Assembly (NCBI GenBank): GCA_963747535.1 | Contig: CAVVFX010000020.1 | Coordinates: forward strand, 806,001-870,000 | DNA from: CAVVFX01 sp963747535 | GTDB taxonomy: Bacteria; Acidobacteriota; Terriglobia; Bryobacterales; Bryobacteraceae | Length of the DNA: 64,000 nt | Direction: 5' to 3' | Shown: positions 53,782 through 62,772 of the stretch, in pieces | Layout: the number at the start of each line of letters is the position of its first letter | Numbering within the stretch: the stretch's first letter is position 1 | Notes under the pieces: generated by a model | Told to the model about the DNA's origin: nothing | Database searches by the model: none | Seen by the model: only the letters and a program-made list of their open reading frames with translations | Translations under genes and position numbers: made by a program

Positions 53782-53899
53782 GTCGTTGCTCATCCGGCCA
53801 ACGTTATTTCAAAAGCGCGCATCAGCGAGCCGAAGCCCGTTCCCTGCATTACATTTCATCAACGTTTGATATACTCCAATTTGCCAAGGGGTTAGCGCA
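53782..53899 (+). promoter_or_regulatory. Upstream region of the purine operon
   Basis: 118 bp after the histidine kinase. TATACT (within TTTGATATACTCC, near 53868-53875) is a possible -10 box about 30 bp before the start; no good -35 was found. The operon promoter most likely lies here, but this is a weak call. Confidence 0.3.
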
Positions 53900-54766
53900 A
53901 TGTTCGATCAGGTCGAGGCCTATTATAGGCCCGGCAGTGTCCCCGAAGCTCTCCGGTTATTTCAGACTGGTAACGGAGGCGCCCGATTCCTTGCTGGGGG
54001 AACGGATCTCATCAACCAAGGCGACCGCTCGGTCCGCAGCCTCATCGATGTCACACATCTGGGGTTGAACTATATCCGCAGGCAGGACGGCGGCTGGATA
54101 ATCGGCGCCACGACTACTCTGTCGGATGTGGAATCCTCATCAGTTACGCGTGCGCTCGCCGGCGGAATGCTGCTCAAAGCCGCGTCCCAATCGGGACCGG
54201 TGCAAACGCGCAACATGGCAACCGTCGGCGGCAGGCTGGCCAATCGTCCCCAGTTTGCCGAGATTTCGACACCGCTCGTGGCCCTTGATGCTGTAGCGGT
54301 GCTGGCGCACACACGACGCCGCGTGAAACTGCCGCTCGCCGATCTGCTTAACGGACACAGCGATTTCCTGCTGCGCGGGGCGATGATTGTGGAGATCGCG
54401 ATTCCTGCACTTCCGGGAGGCGGCCACATCGGGTGGTCGTTTCAAAAACTGGGCCGCATAGAAAGCGATGTGTCGCTGGTCAACGTCGCGGCGGGTCTGC
54501 AGATTAGCCGCGGAAGCTGCAAGTGGGTACGGATCGTGGTAGGCGCAGCGGGTCCCGCGCCGTTGCGCGCGGTGCAGGCCGAAAACCAACTGACCGGAAG
54601 AACCATCGACGCGACTCTCATCGACATCGCATCGGATGCGGTCATGAATGCGGTCAGCCCGGTCAGCGGTATCCGCGGATCGGCGGAGTATCTCCGCGAA
54701 ATGACGCGGGTCATGGCGCGACGCGCCTTGCTGGAGTGTGCCGAGCAGGCAGGGTGCGCGCTATGA
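53900..54766 (+). CDS. Xanthine-dehydrogenase-type FAD-binding subunit (YgfM-like)
   Basis: 288 aa. FAD-binding domain of molybdenum hydroxylases: the pyrophosphate loop ARFLAGGTDLINQG and the conserved TVGGRLANRPQFAEISTPL. It passes electrons from the 2Fe-2S subunit to an acceptor. Followed by a four-base overlap (ATGA) with the 2Fe-2S gene. First gene of the eight-gene operon. E. coli carries a free-standing counterpart, YgfM, beside xdhD. Confidence 0.9.
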   Translation: MFDQVEAYYRPGSVPEALRLFQTGNGGARFLAGGTDLINQGDRSVRSLIDVTHLGLNYIRRQDGGWIIGATTTLSDVESSSVTRALAGGMLLKAASQSGPVQTRNMATVGGRLANRPQFAEISTPLVALDAVAVLAHTRRRVKLPLADLLNGHSDFLLRGAMIVEIAIPALPGGGHIGWSFQKLGRIESDVSLVNVAAGLQISRGSCKWVRIVVGAAGPAPLRAVQAENQLTGRTIDATLIDIASDAVMNAVSPVSGIRGSAEYLREMTRVMARRALLECAEQAGCAL

Positions 54767-55230
54767 AGACCATGGACATCAAAGTTCAACTCAACGGCCA
54801 GGCGAAGCATTGGAACATCGCGCCGGGCGATATTCTGCTCGATGTTCTCCGCCGCGAGGGTTATGTGGGAGCCAAACGCGGCTGCGAAACCGGCGCTTGT
54901 GGCGCATGCACCGTGCTGGTCAACGGCAAACCCATCGATTCCTGCCTGATGTTTGCCGCGCAGGCGGATGGCAAGGACATTCTGACGATTGAAGGCTTGG
55001 CGGAGGGCGATACGCTGCACCCGTTACAAGAGGCTTTCCTCGATCACGGCGCGGTGCAATGCGGTTACTGCACGCCGGGAATGATTCTCAACACCAAGGC
55101 GCTACTGGATCACAATCCCGACCCCAGCGAGGCCCAGGTACGCGACATGCTGTCCGGCAATCTGTGCCGCTGCACGGGGTATACCAAACCAGTGGCAGCA
55201 GTGCTGGCCGCGGCGCGCGGAGGCAAGTAG
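54763..55230 (+). CDS. Molybdenum-hydroxylase 2Fe-2S subunit
   Basis: 155 aa from ATG 54763 (a second ATG at 54772 is possible). Two 2Fe-2S clusters: the plant-ferredoxin-like one in GCETGACGACTVLVNGKPID with C further on, and the helical one in VQCGYCTPGMI plus LCRCTGYTKP. It shuttles electrons from the molybdenum site to the FAD subunit. Ends directly against the start of the large subunit. In E. coli XdhD the Fe-S and molybdopterin parts are fused, here they are separate. Confidence 0.92.
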   Translation: MKTMDIKVQLNGQAKHWNIAPGDILLDVLRREGYVGAKRGCETGACGACTVLVNGKPIDSCLMFAAQADGKDILTIEGLAEGDTLHPLQEAFLDHGAVQCGYCTPGMILNTKALLDHNPDPSEAQVRDMLSGNLCRCTGYTKPVAAVLAAARGGK

Positions 55231-57579
55231 ATGAACACATCCGTGGTAGGCAAGAATCTTCGCAAGGTTGAAGGCGTCAAACTGGTCACGGGACGCGCGG
55301 CGTTTACCGACGACATTCAACTCCCCGGCATGCTCATCGGAAAAATTCTGCCGAGCCCGCATGCTCACGCGCGTATCCGCAAAATCGATGCTCGAGCGGC
55401 GCGGGCACTGCCGGGAGTACACGCTGTCCTCACCTGGGAAGACGTTCCCCGGGTGCCGCATACTACCGCCGGACAGGCATGGCCCGAGCCCTCGCCGTAC
55501 GACACCTACCTGCTCGATAACAAAGTCCGCTTCGTCGGCGATCGCGTGGCTGCCGTGGCCGCGGAAACACGCGCCATCGCGGAAGAGGCGCTGCGTCTGA
55601 TCGAAGTTGACTACGAGGTGCTGCCGGCCGTGCTCGACATGGAAGCCGCCGTCCAGCCTGGCGCCCCCATCATTCACGACGAAGCGGACTCAACCAACAT
55701 CTACGACGCGTCGCGCAACATTGCGGGCCACATCTCGAAGGAACTCGGCGACATTGCGGAAGGCTTCCGGCAATCGGACCTGATCTTCGAGCGGGAATTC
55801 CGTACGCAGCGGCAGCAGCACTGTCCGCTGGAACCCCACATCACCATCAGTTGGCTGGACCCCGACAATCGACTGGTGATCCGCAGCAGCACGCAGGTGC
55901 CTTTCCATAGCCGCCGTCAGGTGGCGATGATCCTGCAGATTCCGGTGCAACGGGTGCATGTCATCAAGCCGCGTATCGGGGGAGGCTTCGGCGGCAAGCA
56001 GGAAATGTTGCTTGAGGATATTTGCGGCGCCCTGGCATTGGCTACGCGCCGTCCGGTCAAGATTGAGTTCACGCGCGCGGAAGAGTTCTTCATGGCGCGC
56101 AGCCGTCACCCTCAAATCCTGCGCATGAAGATGGGGGTCAAGCGCGACGGCACCATTATTGCGAGCCAGTTGAAAGTACTGGCGACCACGGGCGCCTACG
56201 GCAGCCACGCTACCACCGTACAAGGCAACACCGGCAGCAAAGTGCTGCCGCTCTATCGCGCGCCCAACATGCTGTTCGAATGCGATATCGTCTACACCAA
56301 TGCGCCGGTGGCCGGGGCGTTCCGCGGCTATGGTTGTCCGCAGGGATTTTTCGCACAGGAAACGGTAGTCGACGAAATCGCGCACGAGTTGGGCCTCGAT
56401 CCGATCGAATTCCGGTTGAAGAATGCGATCCGTCTGGGCGACACCGACGAACTCTCCGCGGTGCTCGGAGAAGGCCGCAAAGGCTTGCCTCGTTTGGTTC
56501 GGAGTTGCGGACTTCCGGAGTGCATGCAACGTGGCGCCGAGGCGATCGATTGGGCCAACAAGCGAAGCCGCGTCAACGATCCGGCCAGTCATTTGAAGCG
56601 CGGCGTGGGCGTGGCTGCGACCATGCAGGGTAGCGGCATTGCCGGGGTCGATTGGGCATCGGCACTATTGAAGATGAGTGAGGACGGCTCGTTTCATCTG
56701 TTGGCCGGTGCGGCTGATGTGGGCGCCGGCGCAGATACGGTTCTGGCGCAAATCGCGGCCGAAACGCTGGGCGTCACGCTGGACAAGATTACCGTCACGA
56801 CCGGCGATACCGATTTCACACCATTCGACGTCGGTGCGTACGCGTCGAGCACTACGATCATCTCGGGCGGCGCGGTGAAGAAGGCCGCGGAAAAGGTACG
56901 GGAACAAGTATTGAGCGTGGCATCCCGGATGCTGGAGGTTCCGGCTGACAGCTTGGAATGCCGCGACAATTTGGTATCGAGCCCATGCGGGAAGTCGGTG
57001 ACCATGACCGAGGTCGCAATGCGCGCCATGTACAAGGAAAAGGTCCAGATCATGGATGGCGCCTCGCATTTCAACACCGACAGCCCTCCGCCGTTCTGCG
57101 TCACGTTCGCTGAGGTGGAAGTCGATACGGAAACGGGCAAGATCAAGGTGCTGAATCTGGTAAGCGCGGTCGATCCGGGCGTAGCCATAAACCCCATGCA
57201 GGCTGAAGGGCAGGTGGAAGGTGCGGCGGCTCAAGGCTTGGGTTTCGCGTTGACTGAAGAGATGGTGCTCGATAGTTCCGGCCGCATGGTGAATCCGAAT
57301 TTTCTCAACTACAAGATGTTCGGGCCGCAGGATCTCGCGTGCCTCAAAACCATTCTGGTCGAGACCCATGAACCCCTGGGACCCTATGGCGCGAAATCGA
57401 TCTCGGAAGTGCCGATCAACGGCCCCGCGCCGGCGGTTGCCAATGCCGTATTCAACGCGATCGGCGTGCGTTTGCGCAAGCTGCCGATGCGTCCGGAGGA
57501 TGTGCTGCAGGCCTTGCGCGAGAAAGAACGATCCATGGTGAGACCGGCGATCGAAGTAGAGGAGTTGGTGACGGTATGA
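55231..57579 (+). CDS. Molybdopterin-binding subunit of a xanthine-dehydrogenase-like hydroxylase (XdhD-like)
   Basis: 782 aa. Aldehyde-oxidase/XDH large subunit: N-terminal hammerhead domain, then molybdopterin-binding text including RIGGGFGGKQEMLLED, GAFRGYGCPQGF and NPNFLNYKMFGPQD, and GAKSISEVPINGPAP, which holds the usual active-site Glu. The purine would be hydroxylated here with water as oxygen source. Some homologues in this genomic context carry labile selenium; no selenium-insertion gene (YqeB/YqeC) is in the window, so that is open. Substrate not proved, urate/xanthine are likely from context. Four-base overlap with ygeY. Confidence 0.9.
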   Translation: MNTSVVGKNLRKVEGVKLVTGRAAFTDDIQLPGMLIGKILPSPHAHARIRKIDARAARALPGVHAVLTWEDVPRVPHTTAGQAWPEPSPYDTYLLDNKVRFVGDRVAAVAAETRAIAEEALRLIEVDYEVLPAVLDMEAAVQPGAPIIHDEADSTNIYDASRNIAGHISKELGDIAEGFRQSDLIFEREFRTQRQQHCPLEPHITISWLDPDNRLVIRSSTQVPFHSRRQVAMILQIPVQRVHVIKPRIGGGFGGKQEMLLEDICGALALATRRPVKIEFTRAEEFFMARSRHPQILRMKMGVKRDGTIIASQLKVLATTGAYGSHATTVQGNTGSKVLPLYRAPNMLFECDIVYTNAPVAGAFRGYGCPQGFFAQETVVDEIAHELGLDPIEFRLKNAIRLGDTDELSAVLGEGRKGLPRLVRSCGLPECMQRGAEAIDWANKRSRVNDPASHLKRGVGVAATMQGSGIAGVDWASALLKMSEDGSFHLLAGAADVGAGADTVLAQIAAETLGVTLDKITVTTGDTDFTPFDVGAYASSTTIISGGAVKKAAEKVREQVLSVASRMLEVPADSLECRDNLVSSPCGKSVTMTEVAMRAMYKEKVQIMDGASHFNTDSPPPFCVTFAEVEVDTETGKIKVLNLVSAVDPGVAINPMQAEGQVEGAAAQGLGFALTEEMVLDSSGRMVNPNFLNYKMFGPQDLACLKTILVETHEPLGPYGAKSISEVPINGPAPAVANAVFNAIGVRLRKLPMRPEDVLQALREKERSMVRPAIEVEELVTV

Positions 57580-58820
57580 CAGTTTTATCCGAAAAAGAGC
57601 TGGCCAATGGCCTACTCCACGATGCGGCTCAGGCCTGTGAAGCCGATATTGTGAAGTTTCTCCGCGATCTCATCGCGATTCCCGCGGAGAGTTGCCAGGA
57701 AGGCCCCGTCATTGAGCGCATCCGTCAGGAAATGCAGAAGGTCGGCTTTGACGAGATTCGCATCGACCCCATGGGCAACATCCTGGGACGCATCGGCTCC
57801 GGCAAAACGGTCATCATGATGGACTCCCATACCGACACGGTGGGCGTCGGCGACCCCAAGGAATGGGCCTGGGACCCTTACAAGGGCAAGGTCGAAGACG
57901 GCTTCGTCTGGGGACGCGGCACGTGCGATCAACGCGCCGGCATGGCCAGCATGGTGTACGCGGGTAAACTCATCAAAGACCTGGGACTGCTCGGCGACTA
58001 CACGCTGTGGGTGGTGGGCTCGGTACAGGAAGAAGATTGCGACGGGTTGGCCTGGGTCTACATTCTCCACGAGGACGGCATCCGGCCGGACTGCGTGGTC
58101 ATCACTGAACCGACCAATCTGCACGTCTATCGGGGACATCGCGGCCGCATGGAAATCGAGGTCCACCTGCGTGGGCGGTCGTGTCACGCGAGCGCGCCGG
58201 AACGCGGCGACAATCCGATTTACAAGATCATGCCGCTGGTCGCGGAGATCGAGAAGCTCAACACGCGGCTGAAGGACGATAAGTTCCTCGGTAAGGGGAC
58301 GATTGCGGTGACCGAAATTCGATCCATGTCGCCGTCGTTATGCGCCGTCCCTGGCGCATGCTCCATTCATCTGGATCGCCGCCTCACCGCGGGCGAGACG
58401 CTGGAGAGCGCTGTCGCAGAAGTGCAGGCGCTGGTTCCCGAGGGCGCCGAAGTGGAAGTGCTGAGGTACAACACGCCCAGCTACACGGGCCTTTCCTATC
58501 CGATGCAGAAATACTATCCCACTTGGGTGCTGGAAGAGTCCGATCCGCTGATCCAGGCAGCCGTACGAACCTACGAAACACTGAACGGGGAGCCACCCGT
58601 CGTCGACAAGTGGGTCTTCAGCACGAATGGCGTCGGGTCGATGGGCATCATGGGCGTGCCCACGGTTGGCTTCGGTCCGGGAGAAGAGGACGTGGCGCAC
58701 AGCGTGGTCGAGCGTGTCCCGATTCGACATCTGGTAGAGGCAGCCAAGTTCTACGCGGCGTTCCCGTCGACATATCTGGAAAACATTGGGCCACGAATGA
58801 ACACGAATGAACACGAATAG
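57576..58820 (+). CDS. ygeY: YgeY-type M20 metallohydrolase
   Basis: 414 aa. An M20/ArgE-like zinc hydrolase: MMDSHTDTVGVGD, GRGTCDQRAGMASMVYAGK (metal Asp), SVQEEDCDGLAW (the Glu pair) and GPGEEDVAHSVVERVPI (metal His). YgeY is placed in the anaerobic purine degradation pathway as a ring-opened-intermediate hydrolase. The last nine residues (PRMNTNEHE) are encoded by a dispersed GAATGAACAC repeat and are probably not original. Gap to ygfK is five bases. Confidence 0.9.
   Translation: MTVLSEKELANGLLHDAAQACEADIVKFLRDLIAIPAESCQEGPVIERIRQEMQKVGFDEIRIDPMGNILGRIGSGKTVIMMDSHTDTVGVGDPKEWAWDPYKGKVEDGFVWGRGTCDQRAGMASMVYAGKLIKDLGLLGDYTLWVVGSVQEEDCDGLAWVYILHEDGIRPDCVVITEPTNLHVYRGHRGRMEIEVHLRGRSCHASAPERGDNPIYKIMPLVAEIEKLNTRLKDDKFLGKGTIAVTEIRSMSPSLCAVPGACSIHLDRRLTAGETLESAVAEVQALVPEGAEVEVLRYNTPSYTGLSYPMQKYYPTWVLEESDPLIQAAVRTYETLNGEPPVVDKWVFSTNGVGSMGIMGVPTVGFGPGEEDVAHSVVERVPIRHLVEAAKFYAAFPSTYLENIGPRMNTNEHE
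58787..58820. repeat. Dispersed GAATGAACAC-type repeat, copy 2
   Basis: GGGCCACGAATGAACACGAA followed by TGAACACGAATAG. Two full GAATGAACAC units. It encodes the ygeY C-terminus, ends in that gene's TAG stop and supplies AGGA for the ygfK start six bases on. Confidence 0.75.
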
Positions 58821-58825
58821 GACAA

Positions 58826-60811
58826 ATGGCACAGCTGGTTCCTATACCACTATCGCTGTTATTGCGCCGGGCTTTCCTCGAGTACCAGCAGGAAAGCAAA
58901 ATCTTCGATCTGCCCGCCACCAAATTCTATAGAGGGCTTTCCGGTCTCGACACTTCGGTCGTCTCCAACGGCCATCGCGCCTCGACGCCGCTGGGTCCCG
59001 CGGCCGGACCGCACGACCAACTGGCGCAAAACATTGTGCTGTGCTGGCTGGGCGGGGCGCGCATCATCGAACTGAAAACCGTCCAGATTCTCGATGAGCT
59101 CAAAATCCCGCGGCCGTGTATCGATGCGGCGAACGTGGGCTACAACGTCGAATGGTCGCAGGAGCTGAAACTGGAGCAATCGCTGCGGGAGTACGTCACC
59201 GCGGCCATGTTCATCGAAATCCTCAAGGCATCCCACCTGCTCGGCGAGGATATCCCCAGCGACACGATCTTCGACATGAGCGTCGGCTACAACCTCGAAG
59301 GAATTCGCTCCCCTCGCGTGAGTTCGTGGATCCAGTCGATGAAGAATGCGGGGCCGGTGATCAACCAACTCCGCGCGGATCTCGACGGCCGGTTCGCTGC
59401 GTATCGTAACCTGGCCTTCCCCGCCCGCATCAGCGACACCGTCACTCTGTCGACGTTCCACGGGTGTCCCGCGGGTGAGATTGAAAGCATCGTCCGCTAC
59501 CTGCTCAGCGAAATGGATGTGCACGTCTGCGTGAAGCTGAATCCTACGATGCTGGGACGCCCGAAAGTGGAGCACTTGCTGCACGACGTTCTGGGCTATC
59601 GGGAGATCCAGGTCAGTCCCCAAGCCTTCGATCACGATCTGCAATTCTCCGAGGCCGTAGACCTGATCCCGCGCCTCGACGCTATCGCCAAAGCGTATGG
59701 CAAGCACCTCTCGGTGAAGTTCAGCAACACGCTGGTGGTGAAGAATCACAAGTCATATTTCAGCGATGAAGTGATGTACCTGTCCGGGCCGCCCCTGCAC
59801 GTCATCACCATGAACCTGGTGCAGATGTTTCGCGAGCGCATGGGGACCGCAGTGCCGGTTTCCTTCTCCGCGGGCATCGATGCTAACAATTTTGCCAACG
59901 CTGTCGCCATGAACCTGGTGCCCGTCACCACCTGCACGGACCTGCTGCGTCCCGGCGGCTACTCGCGCCTCGTGCGTTACATGGAGAATCTGGGCGACAG
60001 GATGCGGGCCTGCGGCGCTACGCGGATTCCTGAGTTCGTGATGCGGTGTCTCGGGCAAGGGGTTGCAGATAAACCCGGCACGGAACAGGCCCTGGTGGAC
60101 GCGGCCGGATGCCTGAACACTGCGCCCCTGGTCGAGGAAGCAACCGCGAATCCCCGCTACGCGTGGGAACGAAATAAGGGCGTTCCGCGGAAGATCGGCT
60201 CGAAGTTGTGGTTTTACGATTGCATCAATTGCGACAAATGCGTTCCGGTCTGTCCCAACGACGCGAATTTCACCTACGAGCACGCGGTGGACGTACTCCC
60301 CTACGACAACTTCGAAGCCACGCCGGAGGGCATTCGCCGTGTCCCCGGCGGTCTGTTGAAGGTAATGAAGGCCCGTCAGTATGCGAACTATGCGGATGCC
60401 TGCAACGAATGCGGCAACTGCGACGTAATGTGTCCGGAAGATGGCGGCCCTTATGGTGCGAAGCCCCGATTCTTCGGCAGCCTTCAGACGTATCGGGAAT
60501 TCGGGCGGCCCAACGGCTACTACATCGAGTATGCGGGAGAGCGCAAAACCATCTACGGCAACATTGCAGGCAAGCCCCATAAGCTGACCGTGGATCGGGC
60601 GGCCGGTCGCGCATGGCTCGACTATGGCCGCAAACACATTGAGATCCAACTCAGCAGCGGGGACGTGCTCAGCGTACGCGGGGCCAGGAAGGTGGATATG
60701 ATGCCGTACCACCACCTCAAGCTACTGCTTGACTCCGTCAGCAGCCCCAAACATATTCATTTTGCGAACGTCGCGGGATTATCGATTGAGGAGAACACCG
60801 TTGGTAACTAA
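58826..60811 (+). CDS. ygfK: YgfK-like iron-sulfur protein lacking the flavin/NAD(P)H module
   Basis: 661 aa. The N-terminal 450 residues resemble the dihydroorotate-dehydrogenase-like half of YgfK: GPAAGPHDQLAQNIV, RIIELKTVQIL, MSVGYNLEGIRSP, LSTFHGCPAGEIE and LKPGGY-type LLRPGGYSRL. Two 4Fe-4S motifs follow at about residue 466 (CINCDKCVPVCP) and 526 (CNECGNCDVMCP). E. coli YgfK (about 1030 aa) has a GltD-like FAD/NAD(P)H region between these parts, and it is absent here: no GxGxxG appears. The start ATG follows TAGGA. Probable electron-transfer or reductase partner of the purine pathway. Confidence 0.85.
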   Translation: MAQLVPIPLSLLLRRAFLEYQQESKIFDLPATKFYRGLSGLDTSVVSNGHRASTPLGPAAGPHDQLAQNIVLCWLGGARIIELKTVQILDELKIPRPCIDAANVGYNVEWSQELKLEQSLREYVTAAMFIEILKASHLLGEDIPSDTIFDMSVGYNLEGIRSPRVSSWIQSMKNAGPVINQLRADLDGRFAAYRNLAFPARISDTVTLSTFHGCPAGEIESIVRYLLSEMDVHVCVKLNPTMLGRPKVEHLLHDVLGYREIQVSPQAFDHDLQFSEAVDLIPRLDAIAKAYGKHLSVKFSNTLVVKNHKSYFSDEVMYLSGPPLHVITMNLVQMFRERMGTAVPVSFSAGIDANNFANAVAMNLVPVTTCTDLLRPGGYSRLVRYMENLGDRMRACGATRIPEFVMRCLGQGVADKPGTEQALVDAAGCLNTAPLVEEATANPRYAWERNKGVPRKIGSKLWFYDCINCDKCVPVCPNDANFTYEHAVDVLPYDNFEATPEGIRRVPGGLLKVMKARQYANYADACNECGNCDVMCPEDGGPYGAKPRFFGSLQTYREFGRPNGYYIEYAGERKTIYGNIAGKPHKLTVDRAAGRAWLDYGRKHIEIQLSSGDVLSVRGARKVDMMPYHHLKLLLDSVSSPKHIHFANVAGLSIEENTVGN

Positions 60812-61826
60812 GCAAGCCCACCTAAGAGCGAGAGACTATATCACGACCCAGGAGTTCAGCAATCCCGAGATTGAAACACTCCTGGCCGTCTCTGCCGATC
60901 TGAAGCGGAAGTTTAAAGCCCGCATCCCGCATCGCTATTTGCCCGATCAGACGATCTTTCTGATGTTCTTCGACAAGTCCACTCGCACCCGCAACTCGTT
61001 CGAGGCCGGTATCACCCAGCTCGGAGGGCATGCGCACTTCCTGACCGCCGACGTGATGCAGGTGTCGCATGGCGAGAGTCCCAAGGATACCGGCATCATA
61101 CTTTCCGGCTACGGCCATGGCATTGCCATCCGGCACGACCTGGTCCCCGGCGAAGGCAACGCCTACATGCGTGAGGTTGCCAGGTGGGCCGACGCACCAG
61201 TCATCAACATGCAGTGCGACGTCGATCATCCCTGCCAGACGCTTGCCGACCTGATGACCATTCGTGAGAAACGCGGCAAGGATCTGCGTGGACTCAAGAT
61301 TGCCGTCAGTTGGGCTTATGCGCCGAGCTATGCCAAGCCGCTCTCCGTGCCGCAAGGCCTCATCATGCTCATGCCGCGCTTCGGCATGGACGTCACGCTC
61401 GCCCATCCGCCGGAATACGGGCTGATGCCGGAAACGCTGGAAGCAGCCTGCGCCAATGCGCGTCAGGCCGGGGTGAAGTTCCAGGTCACCAACGATATGG
61501 ACGAAGCCTTCCGGGATGCGGATGTCGTCATCCCCAAGAGCTGGGGCTGTCTGGACACTATGGGCACGCGTCCGGAAGAATCGCTACGCATTGCCAAACA
61601 GTACCGAAACTGGATCTGCGACGCGAACCGCATGAAGCTGGCCAAGCCCGATGCGATCTACATGCACCCGCTGCCCGCCGATCGCGGCAACGAAGTGACG
61701 GACGAAGTCATCGACGGCCCGCAGTCGGTGGTGTTCGACGAAGCCAACAACCGGCTCCATACCGCCAAGGCGATTATGGCGCTGACCATGTCGGATCAGC
61801 CGGTCGCTTACGAAGCGGACGAGTAG
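60801..61826 (+). CDS. ygeW: YgeW-type carbamoyltransferase
   Basis: 341 aa from a TTG at 60801, chosen because GAGGAG lies seven bases upstream; this overlaps ygfK by 11 bases. Carbamoyl-phosphate site FDKSTRTRNSFEAG, the YgeW signature GNAYMREVARWAD and QCDVDHPCQTLADL, WAYAPSYAKPLSVPQG and the HPLP motif in MHPLPADRGNE are all intact. It is a knotted AOTCase-like enzyme expected to phosphorolyse a carbamoylated intermediate (2,3-diaminopropionate-type) and pass carbamoyl phosphate to the following kinase. Confidence 0.9.
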   Translation: MVTKQAHLRARDYITTQEFSNPEIETLLAVSADLKRKFKARIPHRYLPDQTIFLMFFDKSTRTRNSFEAGITQLGGHAHFLTADVMQVSHGESPKDTGIILSGYGHGIAIRHDLVPGEGNAYMREVARWADAPVINMQCDVDHPCQTLADLMTIREKRGKDLRGLKIAVSWAYAPSYAKPLSVPQGLIMLMPRFGMDVTLAHPPEYGLMPETLEAACANARQAGVKFQVTNDMDEAFRDADVVIPKSWGCLDTMGTRPEESLRIAKQYRNWICDANRMKLAKPDAIYMHPLPADRGNEVTDEVIDGPQSVVFDEANNRLHTAKAIMALTMSDQPVAYEADE

Positions 61827-61833
61827 CCGTACC

Positions 61834-62772
61834 ATGCGGGCGACTCTAGTACTTGCGCTGGGCGGCAACGCCATCACGCGGCCAGGGGAGCCGGGAACCA
61901 TTCCGCAACAGTTCGAGCACACCGCCGAAACGCTGGAGCACCTGAAGCCGCTGTTTCGGAGCGATGCCCGCATCGTCATCACGCACGGCAACGGACCGCA
62001 GATCGGGAATATTCTGATCCGGGTGGAGGAAGGGGAGTGTCGTGTACCGCGGCTCCCCGTCGATACCTGTGTCGCCGATTCGCAGGGCGGCATGGGCTAT
62101 ATGATCCAGCGTCTGGCGTTGGAGATGTTTCGCCGCGAAGGGATCCGGAGGCATGTCGCGACGCTCATTACGCAGGTGTTGGTTGCTTCCGATGACCAGG
62201 AGTTCGCGCATCCGACCAAACCGATCGGACAATACTACAGTCTGTCGGAGATCGAGCGCATTCGAGTCGAAAAGCCTCACTGGAACCTGCAGCCCGTGGA
62301 TCGCGGTCTCTATCGGCGGGTGGTTCCGTCTCCTCGCCCGCTACAGGTCCTCGAGAGCGAGGCCATCCGGGCGCTCCTCGACGCCGGCGTGGTGGTGATT
62401 GCGTGCGGCGGAGGCGGGATTCCCGTTGCCTGGGAGAACGGCCACATCGTGGGAGTCGAGGGTGTGGTCGACAAGGACTTCGCCTCCTGCCTGCTGGCCA
62501 CGAGTATTCATGCGCAGCAATTGTTGATCGTCACTTCTGTCGATCAGGCCGCGATCCGCTATGGCCGTCCTGACCAGCAATGGCTGGGAACCATCCCGGT
62601 GCAGCAGGCGCGTGCGTATCTGGACGCCGGCGAGTTTCCAGACGGCTCCATGGGGCCGAAAATCCAGGCCGGTATCCAGTTTATTGAGCAGGGCGGCGAG
62701 GAATGCATTATCACGTCCGCCGAGCGCGTGGGCGATGCCGTCGAAGGCCGCGCGGGGACGCATATCCGATGA
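61834..62772 (+). CDS. arcC: Carbamate kinase (YqeA/ArcC type)
   Basis: 312 aa. Converts carbamoyl phosphate plus ADP to carbamate (CO2 and NH3) and ATP. Amino-acid-kinase fold: LALGGNAITRPGE, VITHGNGPQIGNIL, then VVVIACGGGGIPVAWENGHI, VEGVVDKDFASCLLA and GSMGPKIQAGIQFIEQGGE. The gene sits right after ygeW and overlaps ssnA by four bases, which fits substrate-level ATP recovery from purine nitrogen. Confidence 0.93.
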   Translation: MRATLVLALGGNAITRPGEPGTIPQQFEHTAETLEHLKPLFRSDARIVITHGNGPQIGNILIRVEEGECRVPRLPVDTCVADSQGGMGYMIQRLALEMFRREGIRRHVATLITQVLVASDDQEFAHPTKPIGQYYSLSEIERIRVEKPHWNLQPVDRGLYRRVVPSPRPLQVLESEAIRALLDAGVVVIACGGGGIPVAWENGHIVGVEGVVDKDFASCLLATSIHAQQLLIVTSVDQAAIRYGRPDQQWLGTIPVQQARAYLDAGEFPDGSMGPKIQAGIQFIEQGGEECIITSAERVGDAVEGRAGTHIR

